Part shown: piece by piece, positions 32,329 to 44,097 of the stretch
How positions within the stretch are numbered: position 1 is the first letter of the stretch
Layout of the letters: every line of letters begins with the position of its first letter
DNA from: Gigaspora margarita
Lineage: Eukaryota; Glomeromycota; Glomeromycetes; Diversisporales; Gigasporaceae
Length of the DNA: 64,000 bases
Direction of reading: 5' to 3'
Assembly (NCBI GenBank): GCA_009809945.1
Contig: WTPW01001252.1
Location: forward strand, 1-64,000
Translations under genes and position numbers: made by a program
Notes under the pieces: generated by a model
What the model was told of the DNA's origin: nothing
Seen by the model: only the letters and a program-made list of their open reading frames with translations
Database searches by the model: none

Positions 32329-33498
32329 ATGTGTTTAAAAGATATCAATCTACAGGACCTTTCACTAGATTTTCTAAATGAAACTGTTAAAGGAATGTGT
32401 AATCTTTATATTGAAGAAAGATTGAAAGGCAAAAATTCTCGTTCAATTCTTGAGACATTAGAACAATTTCTAATAAAGAAGAAGCAAAATCCAGTTAATA
32501 TTATCAATTTTTGTTTAGATTATCAAATCAATCCTACGATTCAAATCGTTCTTGCAAGTTGCTATCTTTATGGTAAATGGATTGGAAAGGATGAACACAA
32601 AGCATTCAATTATTACCAAAAATTAGCGGAGATGAATGACTCTTGTGGAATATTTTTCGTCGGTGCTTGTTATCAAAATGGAATTGGTGTTGAAAAGGAT
32701 GAACTTAAAGCATTTATTTATTATCAAAAATCTGCGGAGATGGGTGACGCTAGTGGAACATGTAACGTTGGATATTGTTATCTTTATGGAATTGGAGTTG
32801 TCAAGGATGAACATAAGGCATTCATTTATTATCAAAAATCTGCAGAGATGGGTCACGCTAGTGGATTATATCATGTTGGATATTGTTATGGTGAAGGAAT
32901 TGGAGTTGAAAAGGATGAATATAAGGCATTCATTTATTATCAAAAATCTGCAGAGATGGGTGACGATAGTGGAACATATAATGTTGGATATTGTTATGAT
33001 TACGGAATTGGAGTTGTCAAGGATGAATATTAGGCATTCATTTATTATCAAAAATCTGCAAAGATGGGTCACACTAATGGAACATACAATGTTGGATATT
33101 GTTATCATCATGGAATTGGAGTTGAAAAGGATGAACATAAGTCATTCATTTATTATCAAAAATCTGCAGAGATGGGTGACGCTAGTGGAACATTTAATGT
33201 TGGAAATTTTTATTGTCATGGAATTGGAGTTGAAAAGGATGAACATAAGGCATTCATTTATTATCAAAAATCTGCAGATATGGGTGACGCAGATGGAACA
33301 TTTAATGTTGGAAATTGTTATAAAAATGGAATTGGTGTTGAAAAGGATGAACATAAGGCATTCATTTATTATCAAAAATCTGCAGAGTTGGGTCAACCTA
33401 ATGGAATGTCAAGAGTTGCAGAATGTTATCGAAGTGGAATTGGAATAAAAGGGATTTACATAAAGCACAATACTGGTATCAAAGGTAATTTTATTTAA
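32329..33498 (+). pseudogene. Sel1-like repeat protein with premature TAG
   Basis: An N-terminal helical region (about residues 1-85) is followed by eight Sel1-like repeats of exactly 36 residues (108 bp), pattern DEHKAFIYYQKSAEMGDASGT.NVGYCY..GIGVEK. The fifth repeat has TAG at 33031-33033 where every other repeat has AAG (Lys), truncating at 234 residues; the frame is otherwise open to 33498. Sel1 repeats form helix-turn-helix superhelices that scaffold protein complexes. At the end of repeat 8 the residues expected after GIG (RDLHKAQYWYQ) lie in the next frame, indicating one lost base near 33450, unless splicing differs. A GTAATT donor at 33485 could join it to the kinase at 33798 in frame. 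It may therefore be the N-terminal part of a Sel1-kinase fusion, now broken or containing sequencing errors. Confidence 0.75.
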
Positions 33499-33797
33499 TC
33501 TTAAATTTGAGCAAATGTTTCGTGACGCATCACAATCAAATTATATGATATGATCAGGCGTAATTGAAACCGAAAAATAAAATTAAAAATTTTAAACCGA
33601 TGATTTTATTAGTAATTACACCTGATCTTGAAATTCAATTAATGGATCTGTGGTCATGTTACGTTTATATATACATATTTAATAAGTTCAAATATTTAAA
33701 TCACCGAATAGGGAAAAAGATTATACATCAGGTATTATAATTATAATAAATTTTATAATTAATCTATAATTGATTGAAGTTTATAAATAAATATTAG

Positions 33798-34926
33798 CAG
33801 CGAATGAATGTGAATGGCTGCATAATCTTGAAATCGAAGATAGTTTGAAAGAAATATTAGCAGAAAAGAAATATCAGTTATCGTGGATTTCTTTTGATGA
33901 ATTTACGAAAATTCAAGTAATAGGTAAAGGTGGATTTGCAACTGTATACTCAGCAAAGTGGAATGATAAAAGTCAAAATTGTAACAGAACTGTTGCGCTT
34001 AAATTGCTCCATGAATCAAATAATTATCACGAAGAATTTATAAAAGAGGTAATCTTTATTAACATATTTTAATAATCACTGTATACAGTATCACTTGTGA
34101 ATTATCATATCTATTAGTAACTTGGATACATATTTCTTTTAATGATTAGTTAAAATCATACTGTTATATCAGTGTTAAAGATCCAACTTTTTTAAAATGT
34201 TTTGGAATATCAAAAGATAAATCATCTGGAAATTATATTCTTGTAATGAAATATGCCCAAGAAGGCAGTTTACGTCAAAATTTACACACTATAGCACAAA
34301 TGGATTGGAAAGATAAATTAAATCTGCTACAATGTATTGCATCAGATCTTCAGATAATGCATTCTCATGATCTTATTCATCGGGATTTACATAGTGGAAA
34401 TATACTACTAAATAGTTTTAAAAGTGCTTACATTGCTGATTTAGGGCTTTCGATAGCAGCTAATATTGCAAAATCTGATGGAATTTTTGGAATTTTACCA
34501 TACGTTGCACCTGAAGTTTTGATCAACCAACAGTACACTATTGAATCAGATATTTATTCATTTGGTATAATTATGTGGGAAATTTTATATGGAAAAGCTG
34601 CATCGTATAATCAAAAACTTGATATGTCGCAACTTGGTTTTTTGTTGTGTTGTTGTGATTTAAGACCTGATGTTAATAAAGAAGCACCACAATGTTACGT
34701 AAACCTTATGAGAAAATGTTGGGATAAAAATTCCGAGAAACGTCCATCAGCAAAAGATCTTTGTGAAATTTTTGAGAAATGGCAAAATGATGAAAGCATT
34801 TTATTAGAACTAAATGATTCCAAATCATTACTTGAGAACATTGAAGATTCATACTATGAAAATATGTTCAAAGATGGAAGTATGTTCATCAGCACAAGTG
34901 AAATCATTAAAAAGTATCTGAAATGA
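33798..34926 (+). CDS. tyrosine-kinase-like protein kinase, two exons
   Basis: Exons 33798-34048 and 34150-34926, with a 101-bp GTAATC...ATTAG intron. As a free-standing gene it would start at Met 33845 (326 residues). Kinase motifs are present in order: glycine loop GKGGFATV (residues 27-34), VALKLL with ATP-binding Lys53, HRDLHSGN (145-152), DLG in place of DFG (165-167), PYVAPE (185-190), then YSFGIIMWEIL and a final helical lobe with KRPSAKDLCEI. All catalytic residues are there, so it is probably an active Ser/Thr or dual kinase of the TKL type. Upstream, the frame stays open into ANECEWLHNLEIEDSLKEIL. A 33485-33797 intron would link it in frame to the Sel1 repeats, a combination I associate with AM-fungal kinases. 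Confidence 0.85.
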
Positions 34927-35227
34927 CTTTAGTCAGCAAGGGAATTGAACTTCATGATTTTCCTGATGGCTTTTGATTTTTTCTTACGAAAAATTTTATT
35001 TATGCTGTTTTTTTTTCATTTTACTTTAAGTGAATTATAAATTCACCACAAGTTTATTATAGAATTACTATAGAATATAAATTAATCACGAATTAGCCTA
35101 ATTTTTACATATCATCATCTACAAGATTAACCTTGAAATAACCATGTATTATTTTTTATCTGTAAAACAAGGTTCATGGATATATTGAGGGTGTTTGATT
35201 TACATTATTTAGATATAGAGTTCTGAT

Positions 35228-35751
35228 CAGGGATGGTAAATGACCTGGTCATTTGCTCAAAATTTAAATGACCTAGTCATTTGGCTATATGACCCAGGTC
35301 ATTTGGTCATTGGTCATTTGGGTAATTTGCATATGAAGCAATTTTATTGGTCCGATAGCTAATATAAAAAGTCATCAATAATAGTAACAACATATAAAAG
35401 TCAAACTTTACTAAGTTGATTGATATTTACATCTTAAGTAAAGTTGTTCAGAAGAGCAAATTGCATATACTGTATCTTGAAATTTTTATTAATCCGGACT
35501 TTTTATTATACTATTCTTCAGAACAACGTAAGACACAAATACCAATTAACATAGTAAAGTTTTGACTTCTACGATTATTATAAAAACAACTTTTTGTCTA
35601 ATAATCAATTTTGATTGGTTAAATGGCATTAGATTATCAGTTAACAAATGTTAAATGACCTTCTATGGGTCATTTGAATGTGAAATGACCCAATGACCAG
35701 TCACTAGTCATTTGGGTCATTTGGGTCATTTCAGGTCATTTACCATCCCTG
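35228..35751. mobile_element. 524-bp hAT-type MITE
   Basis: Ends CAGGGATGGTAAATGACCTG and its complement are flanked by a perfect 8-bp duplication GTTCTGAT (35220-35227 and 35752-35759). Subterminal regions repeat TGACCTGGTCATTTG/AATGACC motifs many times. No transposase ORF. Confidence 0.92.
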
Positions 35752-36154
35752 GTTCTGATTAGTGATGTCGACATAAGCTTTTATCGTTGCTATGTTTTGG
35801 CTTTTCTCACTTGATAAAATTTATTTTAACATACAAATAATGATGTTGTGTTTGGCTTAAATTGTTAATACTGTTGAAGCTAAGTTTATAGACATGAGAT
35901 AAAACTATTACTGTAAGAAGTTTATTATACATTATCATGTTTTTGATATTTAGGGCTTTACATTTATTGTGTAATTCTTTTAAGCTATTTTATTAATCGG
36001 CTGATTTCTATTTAAATATGTTATGCGATATTACGATTGTCAAATAATAAATATATTTAACATACGTACGTAGTCGTACAAATAATAAACAGAATTAGGA
36101 TTTCTTTCTTCTCTCTCTTTTCATAATATCCTTATCAATTTTTCTGTTAACAAA

Positions 36155-37019
36155 ATGCATAGAAATTGTGCAAAAATGCTACAAATCTATATAATCTTTA
36201 TACTTTTAATCTTAACTTATTTAAACTCATTCAATATATTCAATTGGATCAATAATTCACCAAAGAAATTATACCTTCAAATCGTACACTTGGTTTTGAT
36301 CATATTTATGTTATTCATCTTGATTATCGAAAAGATAGACGTGAAATAATGGATAAACAAATTTTATATTTTAATTTGGATGTTGACAAAACACTTAACA
36401 AGTTTACTTATGCAAATTCAAAAGTAACTATTGGTCAAAGAGCTTGTTATGTCACACATTATTTAATCTATAAATCAATAACTGTAAAGGTTTTAATAAC
36501 GCATTAATTTTAGAAGATGAAGAAGATTTTGAAGCCAGCATCCCAGATATTATGGCAGATATTTATCAGAATTTACCAGGACATTGGGATACATTGCATA
36601 TAGGTCATTGTTATGAAACGATAGGTCAATCTGTCGGCAGTAGTTCATTTCCAAACAAATTAAATCAATCAGTGGAACTGCAGTACACATGCTGCCGTTT
36701 CGAATTCAGGGACTCGTAAGTAGTTAAAATTGATAGATCCTATAAAACCAATAGGACCAATTGATTATGAACTTTCAGTAATAATTAATCTAAAGAGATT
36801 ATTTTATACAGCGTTCACCCACAACCTATCGTACAATGGAAAGGGGAAGTCTCATTGCCAACGACTTATCGATTTTCATTGACAAATTCTACCATGAATT
36901 TACCTGGGCTTTTCGATAAAAGTCAAATATCCCAGGCAGTGGATGTAACAATTTATTTAGTGCTTGGGGTTGAAGATTTTGATTTTGAGATTATATTAAA
37001 TGTTAATAAAAAAAATTAG
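36155..37019 (+). pseudogene. glycosyltransferase family 25-like pseudogene
   Basis: Begins with a type II signal anchor (MLQIYIIFILLILTYLNSF, from Met 36155). After a frame change near 36270 it reads GFDHIYVIHLDYRKDRREIM, the family's opening strand. GQRACYVTHYLIYKSI follows, then another shift and GFNNALILEDEEDFEASIPDI, matching the conserved LILEDD block, then LPGHWDTLHIGHCYE. THAAVSNSGTRK, a TAG and LKLIDPIKPIGPIDYEL follow, then a last shift into YSVHPQPIVQWKGE. Three frameshifts and one nonsense codon make it inactive as read. GT25 enzymes add sugars, for example galactose on hydroxylysine, in the secretory pathway. Unrecognised introns could account for one shift but not all. Confidence 0.65.
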
Positions 37020-37514
37020 GATTGAAATCATAGTGATTTGCGTAGCTAAGTCTAAAGAATGTTATAAATAGAGTAAAAAAAAAAAGTTTAACTTGATATT
37101 GAGCGATTATTAATTTAATATATTAATTTTTTGATTTAATTTAAAGTTTTGTATGGGAATTTTAAGTTACGTTATTATTAAAACTTATACATAACTCAGA
37201 ATTTTTTGTTGACTTAATACCATTAAATTTAAAGATTGAATTATAAGATAAAAAGACCCATAATGCATAAATTTGGATTGAATAAAATTAGAGCATGAAT
37301 ATAAAAACCAGGGTTGGAATTTTCGTTACGGACAATTCACTTATAATTCACTGACGCCATAACCTTTATACAGGAAACATAATTGTTTATAAATCATTTC
37401 TCAGCAAATTATCTTTGACAAAGTACTAGCAAATTTATTAATGCACAAGAAAAAAAATGCAGATTGAAATAAACTCCACTGCTAAATATTCTCTCAAGAC
37501 ATTTCGCCAAATAT

Positions 37515-39114
37515 TTAACTGTTTAAATAACTAAATGAATTAAGGATTGCCTTCCTAACATAAAAGAAATACAGTATAATAGGATCTGGGAGAGTACTTC
37601 TAGGAACTTGAATTGAGGGTTCCACACCGTGATATAAACAATCCAAAGGAATTTTGATCACACATGTTCCTTCTTCGTAATTTAATAGATCCCCATTCGC
37701 ATCGTGTGTACCAAATTCGAACTAATAATTGACCAAAATATATTACAAATTTGTAAATCGGCAAAAAATAAGGTTCCTTGATATAACATACTTTATTTTT
37801 AGGTTTAAGTTTTTGTTGCACAGAGGTACCTGATACACAATAATGCCATGCCTGTTGTGGATCAAAGCTTTAGAATGACATACAGTAAAAATTGACACAC
37901 ATAGAGCAAAAATATATTACCTTCATACGGTTTGGAACTGGGGTTTTACTGTCATAATAAAGCTTAACAATAATCACGTCATGAACACGATTACCGTGCA
38001 ACCAGTAATTCCGTGCTTTATCCTTAGCATGACTAACAGATTCAGATGATGCAACCTCTATTACAATATTTGGCCACGGTGCGGTCTATAAATTAAAAAG
38101 TAAAATATGAAATAAGCTTTAAAGAATTTCAAAATAATACAAGAGTAAAAAAGTACCAATCCATCACTCCCGTTTGGTAAAACTACTGCAGATTTATCGG
38201 GACGAAATGAACCATCAGGTTCTTTGCAAAAACCCTTTGCACAAGTCCCTTTAAGCAATCAAAATAGTAAAAATTAGGTTAAAAAAAAATAAACAAAATA
38301 AGAAAGTTAATAAATTATGCTTACGAGTTGCTCCCAAAAGAATTTTGGCATCTGTGCGGTTAACAGGACGACACTGTTCTATAATTAACCCCGTGATCTC
38401 TAAAATGCAGACTTCATGAGCTTGTGTTGGAAGCTCATAAACTGTCACATCGCCTAAGATAATTCCATTTTTTTCGTGTTTGGCACTCCACTCCCATGAC
38501 CCGTGAACATTGAATCGATCTTTGCGTTCTATATATTTATCAATAGTCACATTTTCCGCAAGCACATATGGAAATCTTGATATAATTAGCGAAAGATTAG
38601 CTTATTTATTTTCAATAGATGAAGGAGGTGCATCACTTACTTCGCTTTCTCCCATTCTGCCATGAGATGAAAATTACCGAGACACCACCACAGGTCACGG
38701 TATTTTTTTAATGTGTCTAATGTGTCCATACTTGTATAAAATAATAAAAACCATTTGTGAAAATAAAAATAAATAAATAAATAAATAAATTAAAAAAATA
38801 AATAATAATAATAATGATGAATAAGTTTCACAAAAATTATCCAGTACCTTTTATATTTTTCATAAAATTTGACAGTTGAATCACTACAATCATCGTTAAG
38901 AATGACTTGCTAAGTTAGAAAAAGAAATTGTATATTATTTACCTCGAGGTGTCACAAATGATTGAAACGGAACTTGCTGTTTACACGTAATAAAATAAGC
39001 ATTATTGTCTACTGAAATTTTAGGTGAAATAAGTGAAATAAATGAAATAAGAGATATACCTAGACTTTCCGAATTTGAACATAAGTCGGATTCACTGTTC
39101 GTCTTTTTTTCCAT
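37515..39114 (-). CDS. Uma2-like PD-(D/E)XK fold protein, nine exons
   Basis: Read on the minus strand with consensus splice sites the exons are 39060-39114, 38943-39011, 38848-38905, 38641-38730, 38325-38575, 38157-38248, 37921-38085, 37792-37851 and 37515-37721. They total 1047 bp, 348 residues plus TAA, with no frame conflict. Introns are 37-117 bp; the 37-bp one (38906-38942) is suspiciously short and its acceptor uncertain. The first about 170 residues are a helical and mixed region (KKYRDLWWCLGNFHLMAEWEK, VTIDKYIERKDRFNVHGSWEW). The C-terminal half matches the Uma2/putative restriction endonuclease fold: PDGSFRPDKSAVVLPNG (Asp192), PWPNIVIEVASSE (Glu215), K226/K228 in HAKDKARNYWL, then VHDVIIVKL, and FEFGTHDANGDLLNYEEG at the end. 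Such domains are bacterial in origin and widely multiplied in AM fungi as I recall. Function in fungi is unknown; nuclease activity is inferred from fold only. Confidence 0.75.
38763..38815. repeat. AAAT/ATA microsatellite in an intron
   Basis: AAATAAATAAATAAATAAAT then AATAATAATAATG, within the third intron (38731-38847) of the Uma2-like gene. Confidence 0.8.
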
Positions 39115-39707
39115 TTTTACTACTGTCGCTACAAAAATGTTAAAACCAGTTTTATACTTTCTGCAATTCGCAGATTAAATACTATAAGCTTTTACCACCA
39201 ACTTTCCAATTAGATTTTCACCCCAAAGATTTTCATAAAAAAAGCCGTTTGCTTCAATTTATATAACGATAATAATATGTTAGCTTCGAAGAACATTTTA
39301 CCTTAGTATATTTTTTTGTCAAATTTCTATCGATTATGCTGCAATAATTAGTTGGAAAACACATTTACTTGGAAGTAATGGCTTCGAGTGAGAAAATTTA
39401 CATTGTCGTGAAAGAATCAACCATAAATAGAATATTAGAATGATTAATTACATAATGGTTACGTATAAAACCTATGAGCCTATCAAGTTTTATGTTCCAC
39501 ATTTTTTCCGATTATTAACGCCTAAAACCAGGAACGTGATACAATTTTAATTAATGAAGCTGTTGCTGAGACTATTAAATTTACTAATTATAAGGTAAAA
39601 CCAGGAACGTAGATAACGATAATCGTATAAGCTAGTTCTTTGGTATTTTATTAAACAATCCCGAAATGTTCCGACGATTTTAATGCCTACTAATTTGTGA
39701 TAATCAA
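39115..39707. other. upstream flank of the Uma2-like gene
   Basis: No gene seen. Two copies of TAAAACCAGGAACGT (about 39524 and 39597) belong to the dispersed motif also found at 24.9, 26.3, 26.7 and 27.0 kb. Confidence 0.45.
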
Positions 39708-39875
39708 TATCGATTGTTTTGAACTATATTCATTAAATATCATTAAAATAAACATTAATATGCTTGTTTTAAAAGAATTGGGACTAAAAAAAAATCCCAA
39801 AAAAAATTTTGGGGGGTTTTTGAAAATTTTGGGTCAGCGGGTAATGCAAACGAAAATTTAACTTTGCGTGGCCTA
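39708..39875 (-). repeat. dispersed repeat, GGCCACGCAAAG family, copy 2
   Basis: The inverted counterpart of 8728-8895: on the minus strand it reads GGCCACGCAAAGTTAAATTT, TTGCATTACCCGCTGACCC, and AAAACAATCGATATTGAT at its end. It differs from copy 1 by scattered changes and homopolymer length. Confidence 0.75.
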
Positions 39876-41275
39876 CGGTAATTATCTATACCGCGATCTC
39901 GTGCACACGCATGACAAACGTCATGTGTGTTCACCATTTTAAGGGTAGATGGTAGGTAGATCATTTCCATTAATAGACGAGTGGCAAAAAATATTTTTAC
40001 TGCATATTAAAAAGTTGCTACATATAAAGTTATTTTTTACTATGTAAATCAATATTTATATACTAAGTAATTGTTCGCAATAAAAATTACACATATCCTA
40101 ACAATTTTATTAATTTGGAATAAAATTTGATAAAGCTTGTATAGTAACAACTTTTGTGAGAACATGGTCTATTCTGCAAGTATGATCACAAATTGGCCAA
40201 TCAAATCACATGAAAATTATAAGTAAAATAGGGTCACAAAGATAAAAACAACTATATCTCATAAAATTGACTGGACCAATTTTGATGATTTGACCACTAT
40301 TAGAATCAAAAAAACCTTTTCTATAATTTTATTTAAAAATTTAATATGGTTACTTAATAAAAAATTACTTTATTATTAAATATAAAATTTAGTTTATTAA
40401 TAGAAATGATCTACATACCCTCTACCTTTAAACACCACTATAAATTAGTAATTCTAGGTTTTTTTTTGTATATCAGATATAAAGATCCAGGGATACATGT
40501 TTATAAATATTGAACATGCAACAATTCATAAGAATAAGAAGAAGACACTTAACTAAGTGCAGTTATTTAAAAATCAAATGAGTTGACTTATCTAAATTTA
40601 TATATAAATTTATACAAAAAAATCATTTAAGAAGTAGTCTGCCTTTAAAGGGATTAAAAATATAATAAACAAAAATAGATTTTCATATATTTTTTTTATA
40701 AGACAAGAATCTAGCTTGCTTATATATAAAGTATTTTTTATTATCAGTTATAGGACATGTTCTTTTTAAATAAGTTTAAAATAAGTTTAAAATAAAACTT
40801 ATAAAAAAAACATATGAATTTACTATAAACTTTGAGCTAAAGATCCTTCTTAGCTTAACTAATTAACTTAAAATTAAATTTTGCAGGTATATAAAACAAG
40901 AAAGAATAAAATTTTGAGCTTAAAAATCATATTAAAATTTTGCCAATTTTGCACTTTTTTTTAATTTTATATCTAAGCGATCTTTTATCCCTTTGGCCAG
41001 GTATTTCTAGATACTGCAGGGATTTTACTTTATTAACTGTTTTATTCCAGCTATGATCAGCTTTATATATGATTTTGTCCTAATTTAGTTTAACTACTTA
41101 TAGGTTGTCTGTACCTCCTATATTCTATACTCAGTTTTTCTAGATACGCCATTATTTGTTACTATACCTATCTGGCAGTGTTATCTGTTTTATCTTCTTG
41201 CGGTCTTCCTGAATCTCTGCTTCATATCCAGTCTTACAGGAATTCTACCTGATCCCACAGTATCAGTACTAATAC

Positions 41276-42098
41276 TAGGGTCCAGAAAAAAAAGCCTGTA
41301 ATATTTTTGAATTTTTGATGGCCATAAACATAGTATTACACATAGGGTTCCAAACTTTTTGACCCATTTTTTTTACAAAATTTAATTAATAAATAATTTT
41401 AGAAAACTAATCTTTTTAAGCTGCTTTTAATTATTACGAAGTTGCAGAAGAGTAACTTTTCTACAAATTTCTAGATAGAATTTTGTGATCCTTATATTAG
41501 TTTTTGAGTTAACTAAATTCTAAAATTAAACAAAATGGATCAACTGGGTAACTGTATCCTGTTTTTTTCTATTTTTATATATTATATAGCTTGAAAATAA
41601 TAGAAAATCTGAGAACATTTGTGATAATCTATATAGAATTATTATTTATCTGTAAATTTTATTATTAATAAGATGATAATTAAAAAAGCCAGAATCTTGA
41701 AAATCTTGACCAAATATGGCATGCAAAACCAGGTCACCCAATTTGGAACTCTAATTACACAAATAATGCATAAACATAATCAGTGTATATAAGTAGTATA
41801 ATAAATATACTATTAGCAAATGGGCTTTATTTGTATCTCATACATGCCTAATGACAGTGGCAAACTTTCAAGTCAAATGGGTCAGGTCTACAGACCAGCC
41901 TGTTGGGCCTGACCTGTTTGACTTTGAAGGCTTGCCACTAGCATCAGGCACATATGAGGTACAAATGAAGCCCATTTGCTGATAGTGTATTTATAATACT
42001 ACTTACATATACTGATTACGGTTTATGCATCATTTTGTAATACTATGTTTATGCCCATCAAAAATTCAAAAATATTATGGGCTTTTTTATAGACCCTA
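41276..42098. mobile_element. foldback hAT-type MITE, itself interrupted
   Basis: The ends are TAGGGTCCAGAAAAAAAAGC and the complement of TAGGGTCTATAAAAAAGCCC, with a perfect 8-bp duplication ACTAATAC (41268-41275 and 42099-42106). Minus the nested element it is a 404-bp near-complete palindrome: CTTTATTTGTA, CAGTGGCAA and GGTCAGGTCTA in the left arm match inverted blocks in the right arm around 41895. Confidence 0.9.
41343..41753. mobile_element. 411-bp hAT-type MITE nested in the 41.3-42.1-kb MITE
   Basis: Ends TAGGGTTCCAAAC and the complement of TAGAGTTCCAAATTGG, with a perfect 8-bp duplication ATTACACA (41335-41342 and 41754-41761). Removing it restores the palindrome of the host MITE, which confirms the insertion. 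No ORF. Confidence 0.9.
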
Positions 42099-43868
42099 AC
42101 TAATACCCTATATATTCCTTACTCAAAGCAGCCTTTAATCCAGTACTTGGTAGTCTATTCCGTGCTCTAATCCGGTGCTTCCTTCTATTCTAACCTTCTC
42201 AAAGTTACTGTACTGGCCTTCTAGAAGTTTTAATTTTTCTTTTATTTTGGGTAAAAGCAGGTTCTCCTAAGCTCAGATCCTGTAATCCCTTTTTTTTATT
42301 AGAGTAGTATGACTTTCCTATTTTTCTTTATGCAGGATCTCCTATTTTTCACAACTTTTATATTAGATTTTTCTTTTTTGGTACTGTATAACTAAAGTAG
42401 CTATATTACTCAGCCTACTTTTCTATTCATGGTCCTAGTATAGGTTTCGCCTCCCATTTAACTTGAACTAGTGACCTTGCAAATGCAATCTTAGAGTGCT
42501 AGCCACCTGCAATATCGATCCACAGATCTATTTTGCACATTTTCAAAATGTAACTCTGTCAAAAACTAATATTTACAAATTTTAAATTAGCAGTTATATG
42601 TAAAATTACGCTAAGAACAATTTACTTATTAGCAAAACATAGGTTACCTTGTAAGAAAAATTGGTTGGCTATATGCTAAAGTTAAAAATTTTTGTTTGAC
42701 AATATAAAACCCTTTTTTGTCAAGCTAACCTGCTTTTGGCTTCTAAATAAACTTGTTCAGCATGTAATTCTACTCATTTTGAAGTTAAACCATGTTTTTT
42801 TGGACCTATTACTAAGTAAAAAATAGGGTTAAAGTTAGAAAAAAAATTTTCTAAAAGATAAACAACTTTTTTCTAACTTTAACTTTATGTTTCACTTAGT
42901 AAAAGGTCCAAGAAAATGTGTTTTGATTTTAATATAAGTAGAATTACATGCTAAATAAATTTACTTAGAAGCCCAAAGCATGTTAGCTTGATAAAAAAAA
43001 GAGTTTTATATTGCAAAACAACATTTTTCAACTTTAGCATATAGCCAACCTATTTTTCTTACAAGGTAACCTATGTTTTGCTACAATATAAAGTTGTTTA
43101 GAGCATAATTTTACATATACTACTAATTTAAAATTTGTAAATATAAGTTTTTGACAGAGTTACATTTTGAAAATGTGCAAAATTAGCAAAATTTTAATGT
43201 GGTTTTTAAGCTCAAAATTTTCTTCTTTTCTTGTTCCATGTATTTACAAATTTAATTTTAAGTTAATTAGTTAAGCTAAAAAGGATCTTTAGCTCAAAGT
43301 TTATAGTAAATTCATATATTTTTTTTTATAATTTTTATTATAAACTTATTTTATAGGGACATGTCCTATGACTATTATATAAACCTTCTTTTAGCTTCTA
43401 ATAAAAGTTGTAGAACTAATTTTTTTTTAATATTTAGAAAAACCCTGGGTGTAGCACCTGCCCTAATATTTATTAATGCTTAAGTGAATTGATATATAGT
43501 AGTGCCATAAACACATATATATTATATACAAGTATTGAGACTAGGACTTTAGGTCAGATAACCATTTTTTTATAGCTAAAACCCATCAGAGCCTTTCATA
43601 TTCCTACTATATAGCTGATCTGGTTTTTGTATATCTCTCACCAACTGCCAATTAGTATTTACATGTTTTTCACTTTATTTACATTATCTAATATAAACTT
43701 CCAATTTGGTGTACGTTGCTAGGTAAGTGCTTTATGCTTCCAATTTGGTGTATTTAAAGAGAATTTCTCAAGTTCCTACTAGCATACTTTCTAGAAGTTC
43801 GTATTTCAAGCTATGCAGCTACCTCTACCATATTGGATAAGTATCTCAAGTCTGTATACTGCTACAAC

Positions 43869-44097
43869 CAGTGTTTAAAATTCAATGTTCTCAGTGTTCT
43901 CAAAGAACATTATACAATTTTTGAGAACATAAATTATTAAAATATGTTTTCTATTTGAGAACATTCAAAAAATACTTTTAATATTAAAAAAATTTTAATA
44001 TCTCTATATAAAGAACATTAAAATTTTACTGAAAACATTAAGAAATTAAAAATGTTCTTTTTGAGAACATAAAACCAAATTTGAATTTTAAACACTA
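43869..44097. mobile_element. 229-bp hAT-type MITE
   Basis: Ends CAGTGTTTAAAATTCAA and its near complement TTGAATTTTAAACACTA are flanked by GCTACAAC (43861-43868) and GCTGCAAC (44098-44105), an 8-bp duplication with one change. The interior has several GAGAACAT/ATGTTCTC inverted motifs. Confidence 0.8.

Larger units (their letters stand above)
40955..42529 (-). mobile_element. tRNA-like retroposon (SINE-type) with poly(A), interrupted
   Basis: Flanked by 9-bp duplicates ATTTTGCAC (40946-40954 and 42530-42538). On the minus strand it starts at 42529 with a tRNA-like head: A-box-like TGGCTAGCACTC and B-box-like AGTTCAAGTT, about 35 nt apart. It ends in A8 (plus-strand T run at 40955). Subtracting the nested hAT element it is about 745 bp. 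It was inserted in the left arm of the large palindrome. Confidence 0.65.

Noticed and set aside
32636..33448. A 270-codon frame overlapping the Sel1 repeats, plus long minus-strand frames there
   Set aside because: The repeat unit is 108 bp, a multiple of three, so any frame free of stops in one unit stays open through all. The products are repeats of the same shifted unit; the Sel1 frame is the real one.
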